This document shows positions 43,490 to 52,375 of a stretch of DNA of 64,000 nt, in pieces. Made by a program: the position numbers and the translations under genes. The notes beneath the pieces were generated by a model. That model was not told the origin of the DNA, did no database searches, and saw only the letters and a list, made by a program, of their open reading frames with translations. How positions within the stretch are numbered: the first letter of the stretch is position 1; every line of letters starts with the position of its first letter. The stretch lies in the NCBI GenBank assembly GCA_934271365.1, contig CAKQRI010000001.1, positions 62,001-126,000 of the forward strand. Direction: 5' to 3'. This DNA is from an uncultured Spirochaetales bacterium (lineage in GTDB: Bacteria > Spirochaetota > Spirochaetia > Sphaerochaetales > Sphaerochaetaceae).

Positions 43490-44044
43490 ATGAAGGTTAT
43501 ACTTATAAACGGATCTCCTAGAGAGAAAGGATGCACATATACAGCACTCATGGAAGTTGCTTCTTCTTTTGAGAAGAATGATATTGAATATGAGATCATC
43601 CAGGCCTCTCTAGATAAGAATTCTTTAAATGAGATAGCAGAGAAGGTAATAAGCGCAGATGGGCTTGTTGTGGGATCTCCTGTCTACTATGCATCTGCAT
43701 CTGGCTTATGCACATCTTTCCTGGATGAGCTTTTCAATAGAATCTCAGGGAAGGTGAGATTCAAGGCTGCTGCAGCTGTGGTCTCATGCAGAAGAGGCGG
43801 AGCAAGTGCATCTTTTGACCAGATCAATAAGTATTTCATGATTTCAGAGATGATTGTTGTCTCATCTAATTACTGGAATCAGGTACATGGAAATACTCCT
43901 GATGAGGTTAGAAAGGATGAGGAAGGAATGCAGACAATGCGTCTTCTTGGCGAGAATATGTCTTATGTAATCAAGGCGCTGAAAAAGGCAGATCTGCCTA
44001 TGCCCGATAAAGAGGCAAGGATAAAGACAAACTTTATCAGATAG
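43490..44044 (+). CDS. NAD(P)H-dependent FMN reductase/flavodoxin-like protein
   Basis: A 184-residue flavodoxin-fold oxidoreductase. The N-terminal ILINGSPREKGCTYTAL binds the FMN phosphate, and VVGSPVYYASASGLCTSFLDEL forms the flavin loop. Its role could be quinone, iron or nitro-compound reduction; the sequence does not decide. GAGAGG precedes ATG by about 6 nt. It ends 2 nt before the first ABC-exporter gene and is probably part of that operon. Confidence 0.88.
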   Translation: MKVILINGSPREKGCTYTALMEVASSFEKNDIEYEIIQASLDKNSLNEIAEKVISADGLVVGSPVYYASASGLCTSFLDELFNRISGKVRFKAAAAVVSCRRGGASASFDQINKYFMISEMIVVSSNYWNQVHGNTPDEVRKDEEGMQTMRLLGENMSYVIKALKKADLPMPDKEARIKTNFIR

Positions 44045-44046
44045 AC

Positions 44047-45774
44047 ATGAGAAAGCTGCTTCGATTTATAAAAGGATATAGAAAAGAGGCATTTCTTGCG
44101 CCTCTTTTCAAACTGTTTGAGGCTGTGCTTGAGCTTCTTGTCCCTATTGTTGTTGCATCATTGATTGATGTCGGAATCAAAGGGAATAACAGAACATATA
44201 TAGTCAATATGGCATTGATTATGATTGCTCTTGGATTCTCAGGTCTCATAGCGTCGGTGACTGCTCAGTACTTCTCTGCTAAGGCAGCCTCAGGCTTTGC
44301 GGAGAAGATGAAGGATGCGCTGTTCTCACACATAGAGAGCTTAAGTGCTTCTGATCGTGATAAGCTTGGCTCTTCAACTCTTATTACAAGGCTTACAAGC
44401 GATGCACAGCTAGTGCAGAATGGTATAAACATGTTCTTGCGCCTGTTTCTCCGCTCTCCATTTGTAGTGCTTGGAGCTGCAGTGATGGCATTTACTGTAG
44501 ATAGCACGCTGGCTTGGATTTTCGTAGTTATAATCCCGGTTCTCTCCGTTATTGTTTTTCTGATAATGCGCTATACAGTTCCGATGTATAAAGAGGTCCA
44601 GAGAGGCCTTGATAAAGTCACAGCAAAAACACGAGAGAACCTCTCAGGTGTCAGGGTAATCAGAGCATTCTGCAAGGAAGAGGAGGAGAATGCTGAGTAT
44701 GAAGATGCGCTTGGCTCTCTTTATGATATGCAGATCTCATCTGGGCAGATATCTGCGCTGATGAACCCGGTAACATATATTGTAATAAACCTCGCAGTTA
44801 TTGTTATAGTCTATTTTGCTAGCCAGAGGTTCAGCATGAACCTGATTGAGACTGGAGCGATAATTGCTCTTGTGAACTATATGAATCAGATTCTTGCAGA
44901 GCTTGTGAAGCTTGCGAATCTGATTATAACAATAACACGTGCTATTGCAGCTGGAGATAGAATTGAGAGTGTATTCGAGATTAAGCCATCAATAACCTCT
45001 TCAAGTTCTAAGACTGGAGATAGCAGCAATGGAGAGGCTTTCTCTTTTGATAATATAACGCTTAAGTATTCAGAAGAGGGAAGACCAGCTCTTGAAGGAA
45101 TAAGCCTATCTGCCAGAAAAGGAGAGAAGATAGGCATCATCGGAGGAACAGGCTCTGGAAAAACAAGCCTGGTTAATCTTCTTCCGCGTATTTATGATGT
45201 ATCTTCTGGCACTGTATCTGTGTGTGGTCTTCCAGTTAAGGATTGGGATATTGATGCTCTGAGGAAAGAGATTGCTGTTGTTCCTCAGAAGGCAATGCTT
45301 TTTAAGGGGACAATCCGTGATAACCTGAAATGGGGAAATAAAGAGGCAAGTGATGCTGTCCTTCTTGAAGCTCTTAAGCGTGCTCAGGCACTTGAATTCG
45401 TTCTGGAAAAAGAAGGAGGACTCTCTTACATGCTGTCAGCTAGGGGGCGTAACTTATCTGGAGGTCAGAGACAGAGACTATCAATTGCCAGAGCGCTTGT
45501 AAAGCCTGCTTCAATTCTTATTCTTGATGACAGTGCATCTGCTCTTGATTACAAGACAGAGCAGAAGCTCAGAGAGGCAATATCTGAGCTTGATACGACT
45601 CTTATTGTGGTATCTCAGAGAACAGGCTCTCTTATGACTATGGATAGGATTGCAGTCCTTGACAATGGAAAGCTTATTGATTTTGCATCTCATGATGAGC
45701 TTCTTTCTAGATGTAGGGTATATCAGGAGATATATAACTCGCAATTTGGTTCAAGGGAGGCAGGAAATGACTAA
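44047..45774 (+). CDS. ABC exporter half-transporter, degenerate-site partner
   Basis: A 575-residue fusion of a six-helix transmembrane domain and an ABC ATPase. Walker A is GGTGSGKT, the signature LSGGQRQR is intact, but Walker B reads ILILDDSASALD with Asp in place of the catalytic Glu. This is the pattern of one half of a heterodimeric multidrug/lipid exporter (TM287-type). The second half follows with an 8-nt overlap and supplies the canonical Glu. Substrate unknown. It follows a flavin reductase by 2 nt. Confidence 0.92.
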   Translation: MRKLLRFIKGYRKEAFLAPLFKLFEAVLELLVPIVVASLIDVGIKGNNRTYIVNMALIMIALGFSGLIASVTAQYFSAKAASGFAEKMKDALFSHIESLSASDRDKLGSSTLITRLTSDAQLVQNGINMFLRLFLRSPFVVLGAAVMAFTVDSTLAWIFVVIIPVLSVIVFLIMRYTVPMYKEVQRGLDKVTAKTRENLSGVRVIRAFCKEEEENAEYEDALGSLYDMQISSGQISALMNPVTYIVINLAVIVIVYFASQRFSMNLIETGAIIALVNYMNQILAELVKLANLIITITRAIAAGDRIESVFEIKPSITSSSSKTGDSSNGEAFSFDNITLKYSEEGRPALEGISLSARKGEKIGIIGGTGSGKTSLVNLLPRIYDVSSGTVSVCGLPVKDWDIDALRKEIAVVPQKAMLFKGTIRDNLKWGNKEASDAVLLEALKRAQALEFVLEKEGGLSYMLSARGRNLSGGQRQRLSIARALVKPASILILDDSASALDYKTEQKLREAISELDTTLIVVSQRTGSLMTMDRIAVLDNGKLIDFASHDELLSRCRVYQEIYNSQFGSREAGND

Positions 45775-47485
45775 GAAGAATGTCATGAAAGGGCTTCTTG
45801 GATATCTCAGGCCCTATAAGTGGAGCTTTTGCCTTTCTTTGTTCTCATCTCTGATTGCTGTGCTTTCCTCACTGTTCTTTCCTATGATTGTAGGTGAAGC
45901 TGTTGATGCACTAGCTGATCTCTCATGGCATCTGTTCTTCAAGCTTCTTGCAGTTCTTGTTGCAATAGCAGCTATTACAGCGCTCTTTCAGTACCTGCTA
46001 TCTGTTTCAAACAATAGGATTGTATATTCAGTATCGAGAGATATGAGAAGAAAGGTATTCTCTCATATACAGCATCTGCCACTATCATATCTTGATCAGC
46101 ATCAGCAGGGAGATATAGTTTCTAGAGTGATCTCAGATATAGATCAGATTACAGATGGTCTCTTAATGGGGTTTTCCCAGCTTCTTACGGGTGTTATGAC
46201 AATAGCTGGAACGCTTATATGCCTCTTTATTATTAACTGGATTGTTGCGCTTGTTGTGGTTCTCGTAACCCCATTATCTCTATTCACAGCCTCTTTTATC
46301 TCAAAGAAGAGCTATACGCTATTCCATAAGCAGAGTGCAGCTAGGGGAGAGCAGACAGCTTTTATTGATGAGATGATCACTGGAGCTGATGTAATCGAGG
46401 TCTTTAGCAGAGAGAAAGAGGCATGCAGGAAGTTCAGAGCACTGAACCATGAATGGGCAGGCTATTCGCTATTGGCAACATTCTATTCATCTCTTGTTAA
46501 TCCTGTTACACGTTTTGTGAACAGTCTTGTATATACAGGAGTTGCGCTTTCTGGAGGCCTTTTCTCTCTGATGGGAATGATGTCTGTCGGCAATCTCTTC
46601 TCAACGCTTTCCTATGCTTCTAGCTATACAAAACCATTTAATGAGATTACAGGTGTTCTTACAGAGCTTCAGAATGCAATTGCATCAGCAGAGAGAGTAT
46701 TTGAGCTTCTGGAAGAAAAAGAGGAGAGTAAAGAGGAAGATGGAGAGCTTTCTGATGTTAAGGGGAATGTCTCAGTGCAGGATGTCTCATTCTCATATGT
46801 TCCATCTCATCCGCTTATTGAGAATTTCTCTATAGATGTCAGAAGGGGGATGAAAGTTGCTCTTGTAGGCCCGACTGGTTGCGGAAAGACAACCATAATA
46901 AACCTCCTAATGAGATTCTATGATGTGGATTCAGGATCTATCTCAATAGATGGCCATGATATAAAAAGCATAAAGCGGCATAGTCTTAGGCATAGTTATG
47001 GAATGGTTCTTCAGGATACATGGCTAAAGAGCGGAACAATAAGGGACAATATCGCATATGCTCGGCCTGATGCATCTCTTGAAGAGGTAAAAAGAGCTGC
47101 TGAGATATGCCATATAGATTCATACATAGAAACTCTTCCTCATGGATATGACGAGATGATAGATGATGAGAGTGAGGATATTTCAGCGGGGCAGAAGCAG
47201 CTTCTGTGCATTGCCCGTGTGATTCTAGCAGAGCCTGATATGCTTATTCTGGATGAGGCTACATCATCTATAGATACAAGAACAGAGCTTTTCATTCAGG
47301 AAGCATTCTCCCGTCTAATGGAAGGCCGTACCAGCTTTGTTGTTGCTCATAGGCTTTCTACAATCAAGAGCTCTGATGCTATCATAGTCATGAAGGATGG
47401 CCATATTCTTGAAATTGGAAGCCATGAAGAGCTGTTAGAGAAAAAAGGCTTTTACTCAGACCTTTATAATTCACAGTTTGCATGA
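45767..47485 (+). CDS. ABC exporter half-transporter, catalytic partner
   Basis: A 572-residue partner of the preceding exporter half. Walker A GPTGCGKT and Walker B LILDEATSSID are canonical, while the signature reads ISAGQKQ instead of LSGGQ. This complements the first half, leaving one working and one degenerate ATP site per heterodimer. The start at ATG 45767 has GGGAGG about 6 nt upstream; a longer frame from 45650 lies inside the upstream gene and is not credible. Confidence 0.92.
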   Translation: MTKKNVMKGLLGYLRPYKWSFCLSLFSSLIAVLSSLFFPMIVGEAVDALADLSWHLFFKLLAVLVAIAAITALFQYLLSVSNNRIVYSVSRDMRRKVFSHIQHLPLSYLDQHQQGDIVSRVISDIDQITDGLLMGFSQLLTGVMTIAGTLICLFIINWIVALVVVLVTPLSLFTASFISKKSYTLFHKQSAARGEQTAFIDEMITGADVIEVFSREKEACRKFRALNHEWAGYSLLATFYSSLVNPVTRFVNSLVYTGVALSGGLFSLMGMMSVGNLFSTLSYASSYTKPFNEITGVLTELQNAIASAERVFELLEEKEESKEEDGELSDVKGNVSVQDVSFSYVPSHPLIENFSIDVRRGMKVALVGPTGCGKTTIINLLMRFYDVDSGSISIDGHDIKSIKRHSLRHSYGMVLQDTWLKSGTIRDNIAYARPDASLEEVKRAAEICHIDSYIETLPHGYDEMIDDESEDISAGQKQLLCIARVILAEPDMLILDEATSSIDTRTELFIQEAFSRLMEGRTSFVVAHRLSTIKSSDAIIVMKDGHILEIGSHEELLEKKGFYSDLYNSQFA

Positions 47486-47501
47486 TATAGGGGCTCAGCT
47501 C

Positions 47502-49079
47502 CTATATCTGCTCTTCCTTCCAGTCTTCAATTTGCCGCTTTTCAGATGAGAAGCTTATTCCAAGAAGATGTACTCTCTTATTTGCTCTGAGATACTTATC
47601 TGCATAGCCTCTGGATTTTATCTGGGAGATTGCATCTTCTGCGCTCCCATCTACTTTCAGCTCAGCTATGTAGACATCGTTCTTATATGAGAATACGACA
47701 TCGCTTCTGCCTCTTGATGTAACCTCCTCTGCTATAGGATGTCCTCCCATTGCTGCAAAGAATGTGAAGAATATAAGCTGATAGCTTCTCTCTCTATTCT
47801 TATCAAAAAGCGTATAAGGTACTTCATTGTAGAAATGCTTTATCTCTTTGATGAGGCCTTCTATATTTCCTTTTCTAAGAACAGAAACTGCATCGGCTGC
47901 ATAGAATCCGATTTCACTTCTATCTATATACCTTTTTACAAGATTGACTGTGAATGTCTTCCTCACTTCTCGATTCGGAAATTTCAGGTAAAGAGATTCC
48001 TCATCGCTATCTGCTATTGTTAGATACCCAGAGTAGTAAAGAAGAGCTAGAACCTGTTCCGTAGAGAGAGTCATTTCAGCTATGCATGTAATATCAAAAG
48101 AAGAAATATACTCTTTCAGGATCCTTGATCTATCTTCAACTGCAGCAAGCATGTCATACTCCCTGGCAAGGTTTACGGCAAGTGTTGATACGCCGGTATT
48201 CTGCCAGTAGTTCTCGAACCTGCAGCCGTCTCTGAAGAAGGATCCTGCAGATACAGGATTGTATACCTTCACATCAGAGTACGGAGAGAACCTGTAGCCA
48301 TCATAGTAGTCCCTGACAGCCTCAAGAAATTCATCCCTTGTTGCATATTCCCTGTCATCTCTCTCTATATATGCATCTATATATTCAGAGAAGTTAGCCT
48401 CAAGCTCTTCCTCGGTATATCCATACATACCTGCATATCCAGGATCCATCGATATGTCCCTCAGATTGTTCATCGCTGAGAATATCGATAGGTTTGACAG
48501 CTTTGTTACGCCTGTGATAAATAGGAATCTGACATCCTCATTCCTGTTCTTGATCACAGAATAGAATGCGCTGAATGTCTGCCTTATTCTTTCACACAGA
48601 TTCCTGTCATCAATCGTGTGTATTATGGGCGCATCGAATTCATCTATGATTATGACAGGCCTCTTATCTGCTTTATCAAATATCTCTGACATCATCTGCG
48701 CCGGAGAAGAGAGTGCGATGCCAATCCCGTTGATCTCTGCCTGGCGTCTGATCATATCGCAGAACATTTCTGAGAATATATTATAATCATATGGATCAAG
48801 CAATGCGAAGTTGAATGACAGCACCGGGAACTTCTCGAATGAGTAATCTGCAGAATCTATATAGAGCCCTCTGAAGAGCTCCCTTTTACCTTCGAACAGG
48901 CATTTAAGCGTTGAGCACATCAGGCTCTTTCCATATCTCCTCGGACGCGATATGAAATAGAAGCCATGTACAGGATCATCCATGATCATGCGGTAGGCAT
49001 ATTGGGTCTTATCCACATACAGCTCTCTGTTGCTGATGAAGGATTCGAATGATGAAGATGAGGTCGTAATCATTTTCAT
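47502..49079 (-). CDS. AAA-ATPase-like protein with C-terminal PD-(D/E)XK nuclease domain
   Basis: A 525-residue protein of the 'AAA-ATPase-like plus PDDEXK_9' type. The N-terminal part has YVDKTQYAYRMI, Walker A RPRRYGKS and Walker B PVIIIDEFDAP. The C-terminal domain has the nuclease core GRSDVVFSYKNDVYIAELKVDG (Asp, Glu-x-Lys). Such genes occur in many copies in gut Bacteroidetes, Clostridia and spirochaetes and behave like mobile or conflict-related genes; the function is undetermined. It stands alone, convergent with the ABC exporters, with a 178-nt gap upstream in which no further gene is seen. Confidence 0.88.
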   Translation of the reverse strand: MKMITTSSSSFESFISNRELYVDKTQYAYRMIMDDPVHGFYFISRPRRYGKSLMCSTLKCLFEGKRELFRGLYIDSADYSFEKFPVLSFNFALLDPYDYNIFSEMFCDMIRRQAEINGIGIALSSPAQMMSEIFDKADKRPVIIIDEFDAPIIHTIDDRNLCERIRQTFSAFYSVIKNRNEDVRFLFITGVTKLSNLSIFSAMNNLRDISMDPGYAGMYGYTEEELEANFSEYIDAYIERDDREYATRDEFLEAVRDYYDGYRFSPYSDVKVYNPVSAGSFFRDGCRFENYWQNTGVSTLAVNLAREYDMLAAVEDRSRILKEYISSFDITCIAEMTLSTEQVLALLYYSGYLTIADSDEESLYLKFPNREVRKTFTVNLVKRYIDRSEIGFYAADAVSVLRKGNIEGLIKEIKHFYNEVPYTLFDKNRERSYQLIFFTFFAAMGGHPIAEEVTSRGRSDVVFSYKNDVYIAELKVDGSAEDAISQIKSRGYADKYLRANKRVHLLGISFSSEKRQIEDWKEEQI

Positions 49080-49263
49080 GTCTCTATTTTAGCACATATG
49101 AAGATTGTTTATTAACTGTTAGTCTAAATCCCTTATCTTCTCCTTTACAGGGGGTAAAACCGGACATTTTTAGTTGGACTATGATGATTATTTTGATTTT
49201 ATTATGAATATCTTTCTATCCATAAAGCTTTACAATGTCTTTCAATTTTCCTAAGCTTTGGAT

Positions 49264-49845
49264 ATGAGGGAATTTATAAGAAAGAATCTGGCTAATTTCA
49301 TAACTTCATTCAGAATTCCTTTTTCTCTCTGCATGATATTCTATCCTGTTTTATCAAAAGGATATTTCATATTCTTTACATTATCAGGACTTACGGATGT
49401 AGCCGATGGGATTATTGCCAGAAAGCTTGGTATAAAAAGCGAGTTTGGGGCCAAGCTTGATAGTGTATCAGATCTTGTATTCTATATAATCGCATGTGCA
49501 AAGCTAGTGCCTTATCTTGCTGTTAATATGCGCAGAAGCTTGTGGGTTATGCTATTTACAGTGCTTTCTCTTCGCATATTTCTATATATTTTTGCTTTTA
49601 TTAAATACTCCCGCTTCCTCTCTCATCATACATATCTCAATAAGGCAACGGGAGTATGCATATTCCTCACAATCTATCTTATTCCGTTGCTGAAGGATAA
49701 ATCCGAGATTATATTCTTCCTTACAGGGCTTGTTGGAATACTCGCTGTTTCAGAAGAGATATTCATCGTAGCTATCTCAGATAGAGAAGAGAGTGATACC
49801 CATACGCTTATAGATGCAATCTCAAGAAGAAGGGCTAATTCTTAA
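49264..49845 (+). CDS. CDP-alcohol phosphatidyltransferase family protein
   Basis: A 193-residue membrane enzyme that would transfer a CDP-linked phosphatidyl group to an alcohol in phospholipid synthesis. The signature is exact: DGIIARKLGIKSEFGAKLDSVSD (D-G-x2-A-R-x8-G-x3-D-x3-D), with several hydrophobic helices around it. Whether it makes phosphatidylglycerophosphate or another lipid is open. ATG 49264 is preferred; TTTACA and TAAGCT spaced 17 nt end 6 nt before it and there is no Shine-Dalgarno. It overlaps the convergent era gene by 11 nt. Confidence 0.88.
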   Translation: MREFIRKNLANFITSFRIPFSLCMIFYPVLSKGYFIFFTLSGLTDVADGIIARKLGIKSEFGAKLDSVSDLVFYIIACAKLVPYLAVNMRRSLWVMLFTVLSLRIFLYIFAFIKYSRFLSHHTYLNKATGVCIFLTIYLIPLLKDKSEIIFFLTGLVGILAVSEEIFIVAISDREESDTHTLIDAISRRRANS

Positions 49846-50719
49846 ATACCTTGTTCAGTATTATCGAATTGCTGCGCCATTTGTCCTGAGCTTTGACTCT
49901 GAGGTCCAGATGTACTCTTGAACCTGGGAATATCCTTCTGAATTCCTTCTGGGATTCAACACGGATTCTCTTTATATTCTCTCCGCATTTGCCTACAATC
50001 ATGCCTTTCTGGCCTTCTCGCTCGACATTGATAAAGGCTCTGATCCAGACCTCTTTTTCTTCTTCATTATATTCAATATCAGAAATCTCAACGAAGATTA
50101 CATGGGGCATCTCTTCAGAAAGACCGGTTATCGTCTTCTCTCTTATAATCTCAGAAAGCCTGAATTCTAGATCCTGGTCTGTATATTCGTTCTCACCATA
50201 TAGCAGCTCGCCTTCTTTTGCCAGCTTAAAGAGCTCTATCAGTATTTCATCTATGCCATCATCATCTTTTGCAGATGCTTCAAGAACGGGTGCTTCTGGA
50301 AGATTCTCTTTCAGAAAGAAGCGTGCATCATCGAGGTTCTCTTTAGTTAGGATATCCTTCTTGTTTATTGCTGCGACAACAGGAACCTTTGAGACTTTGA
50401 TCATTCTTGCAATCATCTCTTCCTCTGTCTTAGCGCTTCTTGTTCCATCAATCAGATAGAGGATGATATCACTGTCTTCTAGTGCAGAGACTGTGACTTC
50501 CTGCATTCTCCTGTTGATTTCCTTATTTGAGATATGGTAGCCAGGAGTATCTGTGAATATCAGCTGTCCTCTCTGATCTGTATATATCCCGCGTATCTTA
50601 TTTCTTGTTGTCTGGGGGGTAGGGCTTGTGATTGAGACCTTCATCTCGCATATTGTGTTGACTAGAGTTGATTTTCCTGCCGATGGACGGCCTATTACAG
50701 ATACTGTTGCGACTTTCAT
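49835..50719 (-). CDS. era: GTPase Era
   Basis: A ribosome-assembly GTPase of about 294 residues that binds the 3' end of 16S rRNA. It has G1 GRPSAGKST, a switch I with PTPQTTR, G3 DTPGYH, G4 NKKD, G5 SAKDDDG and the C-terminal KH domain with GMIVGKCGENIKRI. The start is one of two in-frame ATGs; 50719 lies 6 nt after a TATAAT box, and 50725 directly abuts it, so 50719 is more likely for a leaderless message. A further upstream ATG at 50761 lies before the promoter. The protein continues to NSIILNKVFKN. Confidence 0.94.
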   Translation of the reverse strand: MKVATVSVIGRPSAGKSTLVNTICEMKVSITSPTPQTTRNKIRGIYTDQRGQLIFTDTPGYHISNKEINRRMQEVTVSALEDSDIILYLIDGTRSAKTEEEMIARMIKVSKVPVVAAINKKDILTKENLDDARFFLKENLPEAPVLEASAKDDDGIDEILIELFKLAKEGELLYGENEYTDQDLEFRLSEIIREKTITGLSEEMPHVIFVEISDIEYNEEEKEVWIRAFINVEREGQKGMIVGKCGENIKRIRVESQKEFRRIFPGSRVHLDLRVKAQDKWRSNSIILNKVFKN

Positions 50720-50725
50720 GGGCAT

Positions 50726-50754
50726 ATTATAACGAAGAGAATAGAGTAGAGTAA
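50726..50754 (-). promoter_or_regulatory. promoter of era giving a leaderless mRNA
   Basis: On the minus strand, TTACTC (50749-50754) and a perfect TATAAT (50726-50731) with a 17-nt spacer. The -10 box ends 6 nt before ATG 50719, and no Shine-Dalgarno is present. Confidence 0.6.
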
Positions 50755-50765
50755 GAGGCATAAGG

Positions 50766-50794
50766 TTTCCAAAAGATACTTTTTAGAGTATATT
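50766..50794 (+). promoter_or_regulatory. promoter of the ClpP-like gene giving a leaderless mRNA
   Basis: TTTCCA (50766-50771) and TATATT (50789-50794) with a 17-nt spacer. The -10 box ends 7 nt before ATG 50802, with no Shine-Dalgarno between. Confidence 0.55.
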
Positions 50795-50801
50795 GCTAGA
50801 C

Positions 50802-51383
50802 ATGGAAGAACAGAAGAAAAACCAGATAGAGCCAGCTATTGGCGATAAGCTATACAAGAACCGTGTTATTCTGATTACTGAGGAGATATCCAAGGATAGC
50901 TTTTCAGCTTTCTTGAAACAGCTCATTGCAATGGACAATGAGAACAGTGATCCAATTACAGTATATGTGAACTCTCCTGGTGGAGATGCTTATACAGGGC
51001 TTGCTTTCTATGATTCGCTTCGCTTTACCAGAAGCCCTATAACTATAATCGGAACAGGTCTTGTGGCTTCAGCTGCAGCGCTATTATATCTTGCAGTACC
51101 TAAAGAGAGACGTCTCTCTCTTCCTAATACAAGATACCTTATCCATCAGCCACTTCTGCAGAGCGCTGAGAATTCTCCGTTTATGACATCAATTCAGATT
51201 GATATAGAAGCAGAGGAGATGGAGAGCCTCAGACATCGTCTTGATTCTATAATTGCAGAGACTACAGGGAACAGCCTTGAAGATACAATCAAGGCAACAG
51301 AGCGTGATAACTGGCTAAGTGCTGAGGATGCTATGAAGATGGGTATTGTAGGCAGAATCATCACAAATATCAGCGAAAAATAA
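50802..51383 (+). CDS. ClpP-family serine protease (paralogue-like)
   Basis: A 193-residue Clp protease proteolytic subunit. The conserved segments are VYVNSPGGDAYTGLAFYDSLRF, the nucleophile region GLVASAAALLYLA (canonically GxAASMG), the His in RYLIHQPLL and the C-terminal ERDNWLSAEDAMKMGIVGRI. Divergence around the Ser and His motifs suggests it is the second, ClpP2-like copy rather than the principal ClpP, which is normally next to clpX or tig. No Clp ATPase gene is in the window. The start at ATG 50802 fits the leaderless promoter; the upstream in-frame start at 50793 lies within the -10 box. Confidence 0.88.
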   Translation: MEEQKKNQIEPAIGDKLYKNRVILITEEISKDSFSAFLKQLIAMDNENSDPITVYVNSPGGDAYTGLAFYDSLRFTRSPITIIGTGLVASAAALLYLAVPKERRLSLPNTRYLIHQPLLQSAENSPFMTSIQIDIEAEEMESLRHRLDSIIAETTGNSLEDTIKATERDNWLSAEDAMKMGIVGRIITNISEK

Positions 51384-51414
51384 CATAAAACAGAGTTAAT
51401 CACTATATATAGGT

Positions 51415-52371
51415 ATGAAGAACTTTCTGATATTAGCTCTCATACCTATTTTTTTGCTGTCATGCAGACCCGATAAGAAGCTCTCGGAGATCTCTATCTC
51501 ATCATATAATATGTATCTTTTCTATGATGGCTATGAGAATGGCTATGAATATGAACCATTCCGGGAAAAAAGCGGATATACAGAAGATGTATATAGAACC
51601 AGGGTCAAGAAGACATCCCAGTATATCATGAAGCATATGGGATCATCCTCTGTCATCCTGTTCCAGGAGATAGAGAATAGCGGTGTCCTTAAGGATATCC
51701 TTGATGCAGGGCTTAAGAGATCCGGCTTCCGCTATTATGGAGCTTTCACAGATGAGGGGCATCTCTGCATTGGGTATATATCAAAATACCCACCACTTTC
51801 ATCTAATGTTCATAAAGCAGGAAAATCTAGGCCTATTCTAGAACTTATTTTCTCTATAGATGGAGAAGAGATCTCAATATTCACTCTTCATGCTGCTAGC
51901 AGGCTGAATGAGGATGGAGAGGCTGAGCGCTTTGATCTTTTCTCCCTGCTTGCAGAGCTTCTTGAGATCAATAGCGGAAAACTCCGGATTGCAATCGGTG
52001 ATTTCAATGTGGATATAAGAGAAGGTGAGAGTTCCATCGCATCTGATGATAATAAGCTGGCGCTTTCCTCTGCTATAGTTGCAACTAAGGATACAAGGAT
52101 CGGAGAGGGTATTTACAATTCTCCGATGCTTATTCCCGGAGAGATTGAAGCAGATGGTACGTACTTCTATCAGGGTACGTTGAGCTTTCTTGATAATGTT
52201 CTCCTTTCATGTGAGGCTTTTGATAGAAGCGGATGGGATTATCATAAATGCGAAGTCATAGCACCATTTGAAAGCAAAGACAGTCATGGCTATCCGAAGC
52301 GCTTTGAGGTCAGGAATGGCTCTGGCTTCTCAGATCATTTTGCTATTAATCTCAGATTGCGCTATAACTAG
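51415..52371 (+). CDS. endonuclease/exonuclease/phosphatase-family lipoprotein
   Basis: A 318-residue lipoprotein with signal peptide MKNFLILALIPIFLLSC. The EEP-fold active site is recognisable: SSYNMYLF (Asn), ILFQEIEN (Glu), the His in FTLHAAS, GDFNVD (Asp, Asn) and GFSDHFAI (Asp-His). It would be tethered to the outer or inner membrane and act on nucleic acid, lipid headgroups or another phosphodiester; the sequence does not reveal which. It ends 4 nt before the glycosylase start, so both lie in one unit. Confidence 0.85.
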   Translation: MKNFLILALIPIFLLSCRPDKKLSEISISSYNMYLFYDGYENGYEYEPFREKSGYTEDVYRTRVKKTSQYIMKHMGSSSVILFQEIENSGVLKDILDAGLKRSGFRYYGAFTDEGHLCIGYISKYPPLSSNVHKAGKSRPILELIFSIDGEEISIFTLHAASRLNEDGEAERFDLFSLLAELLEINSGKLRIAIGDFNVDIREGESSIASDDNKLALSSAIVATKDTRIGEGIYNSPMLIPGEIEADGTYFYQGTLSFLDNVLLSCEAFDRSGWDYHKCEVIAPFESKDSHGYPKRFEVRNGSGFSDHFAINLRLRYN

Positions 52372-52375
52372 CTCT

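Noticed and set aside
49080..49257. Possible IS terminus in the gap before the CDP-alcohol transferase (sequence containing GGGGTAAAACCGGACATTT)
   Set aside because: No matching inverted partner, target duplication or transposase fragment was found nearby.
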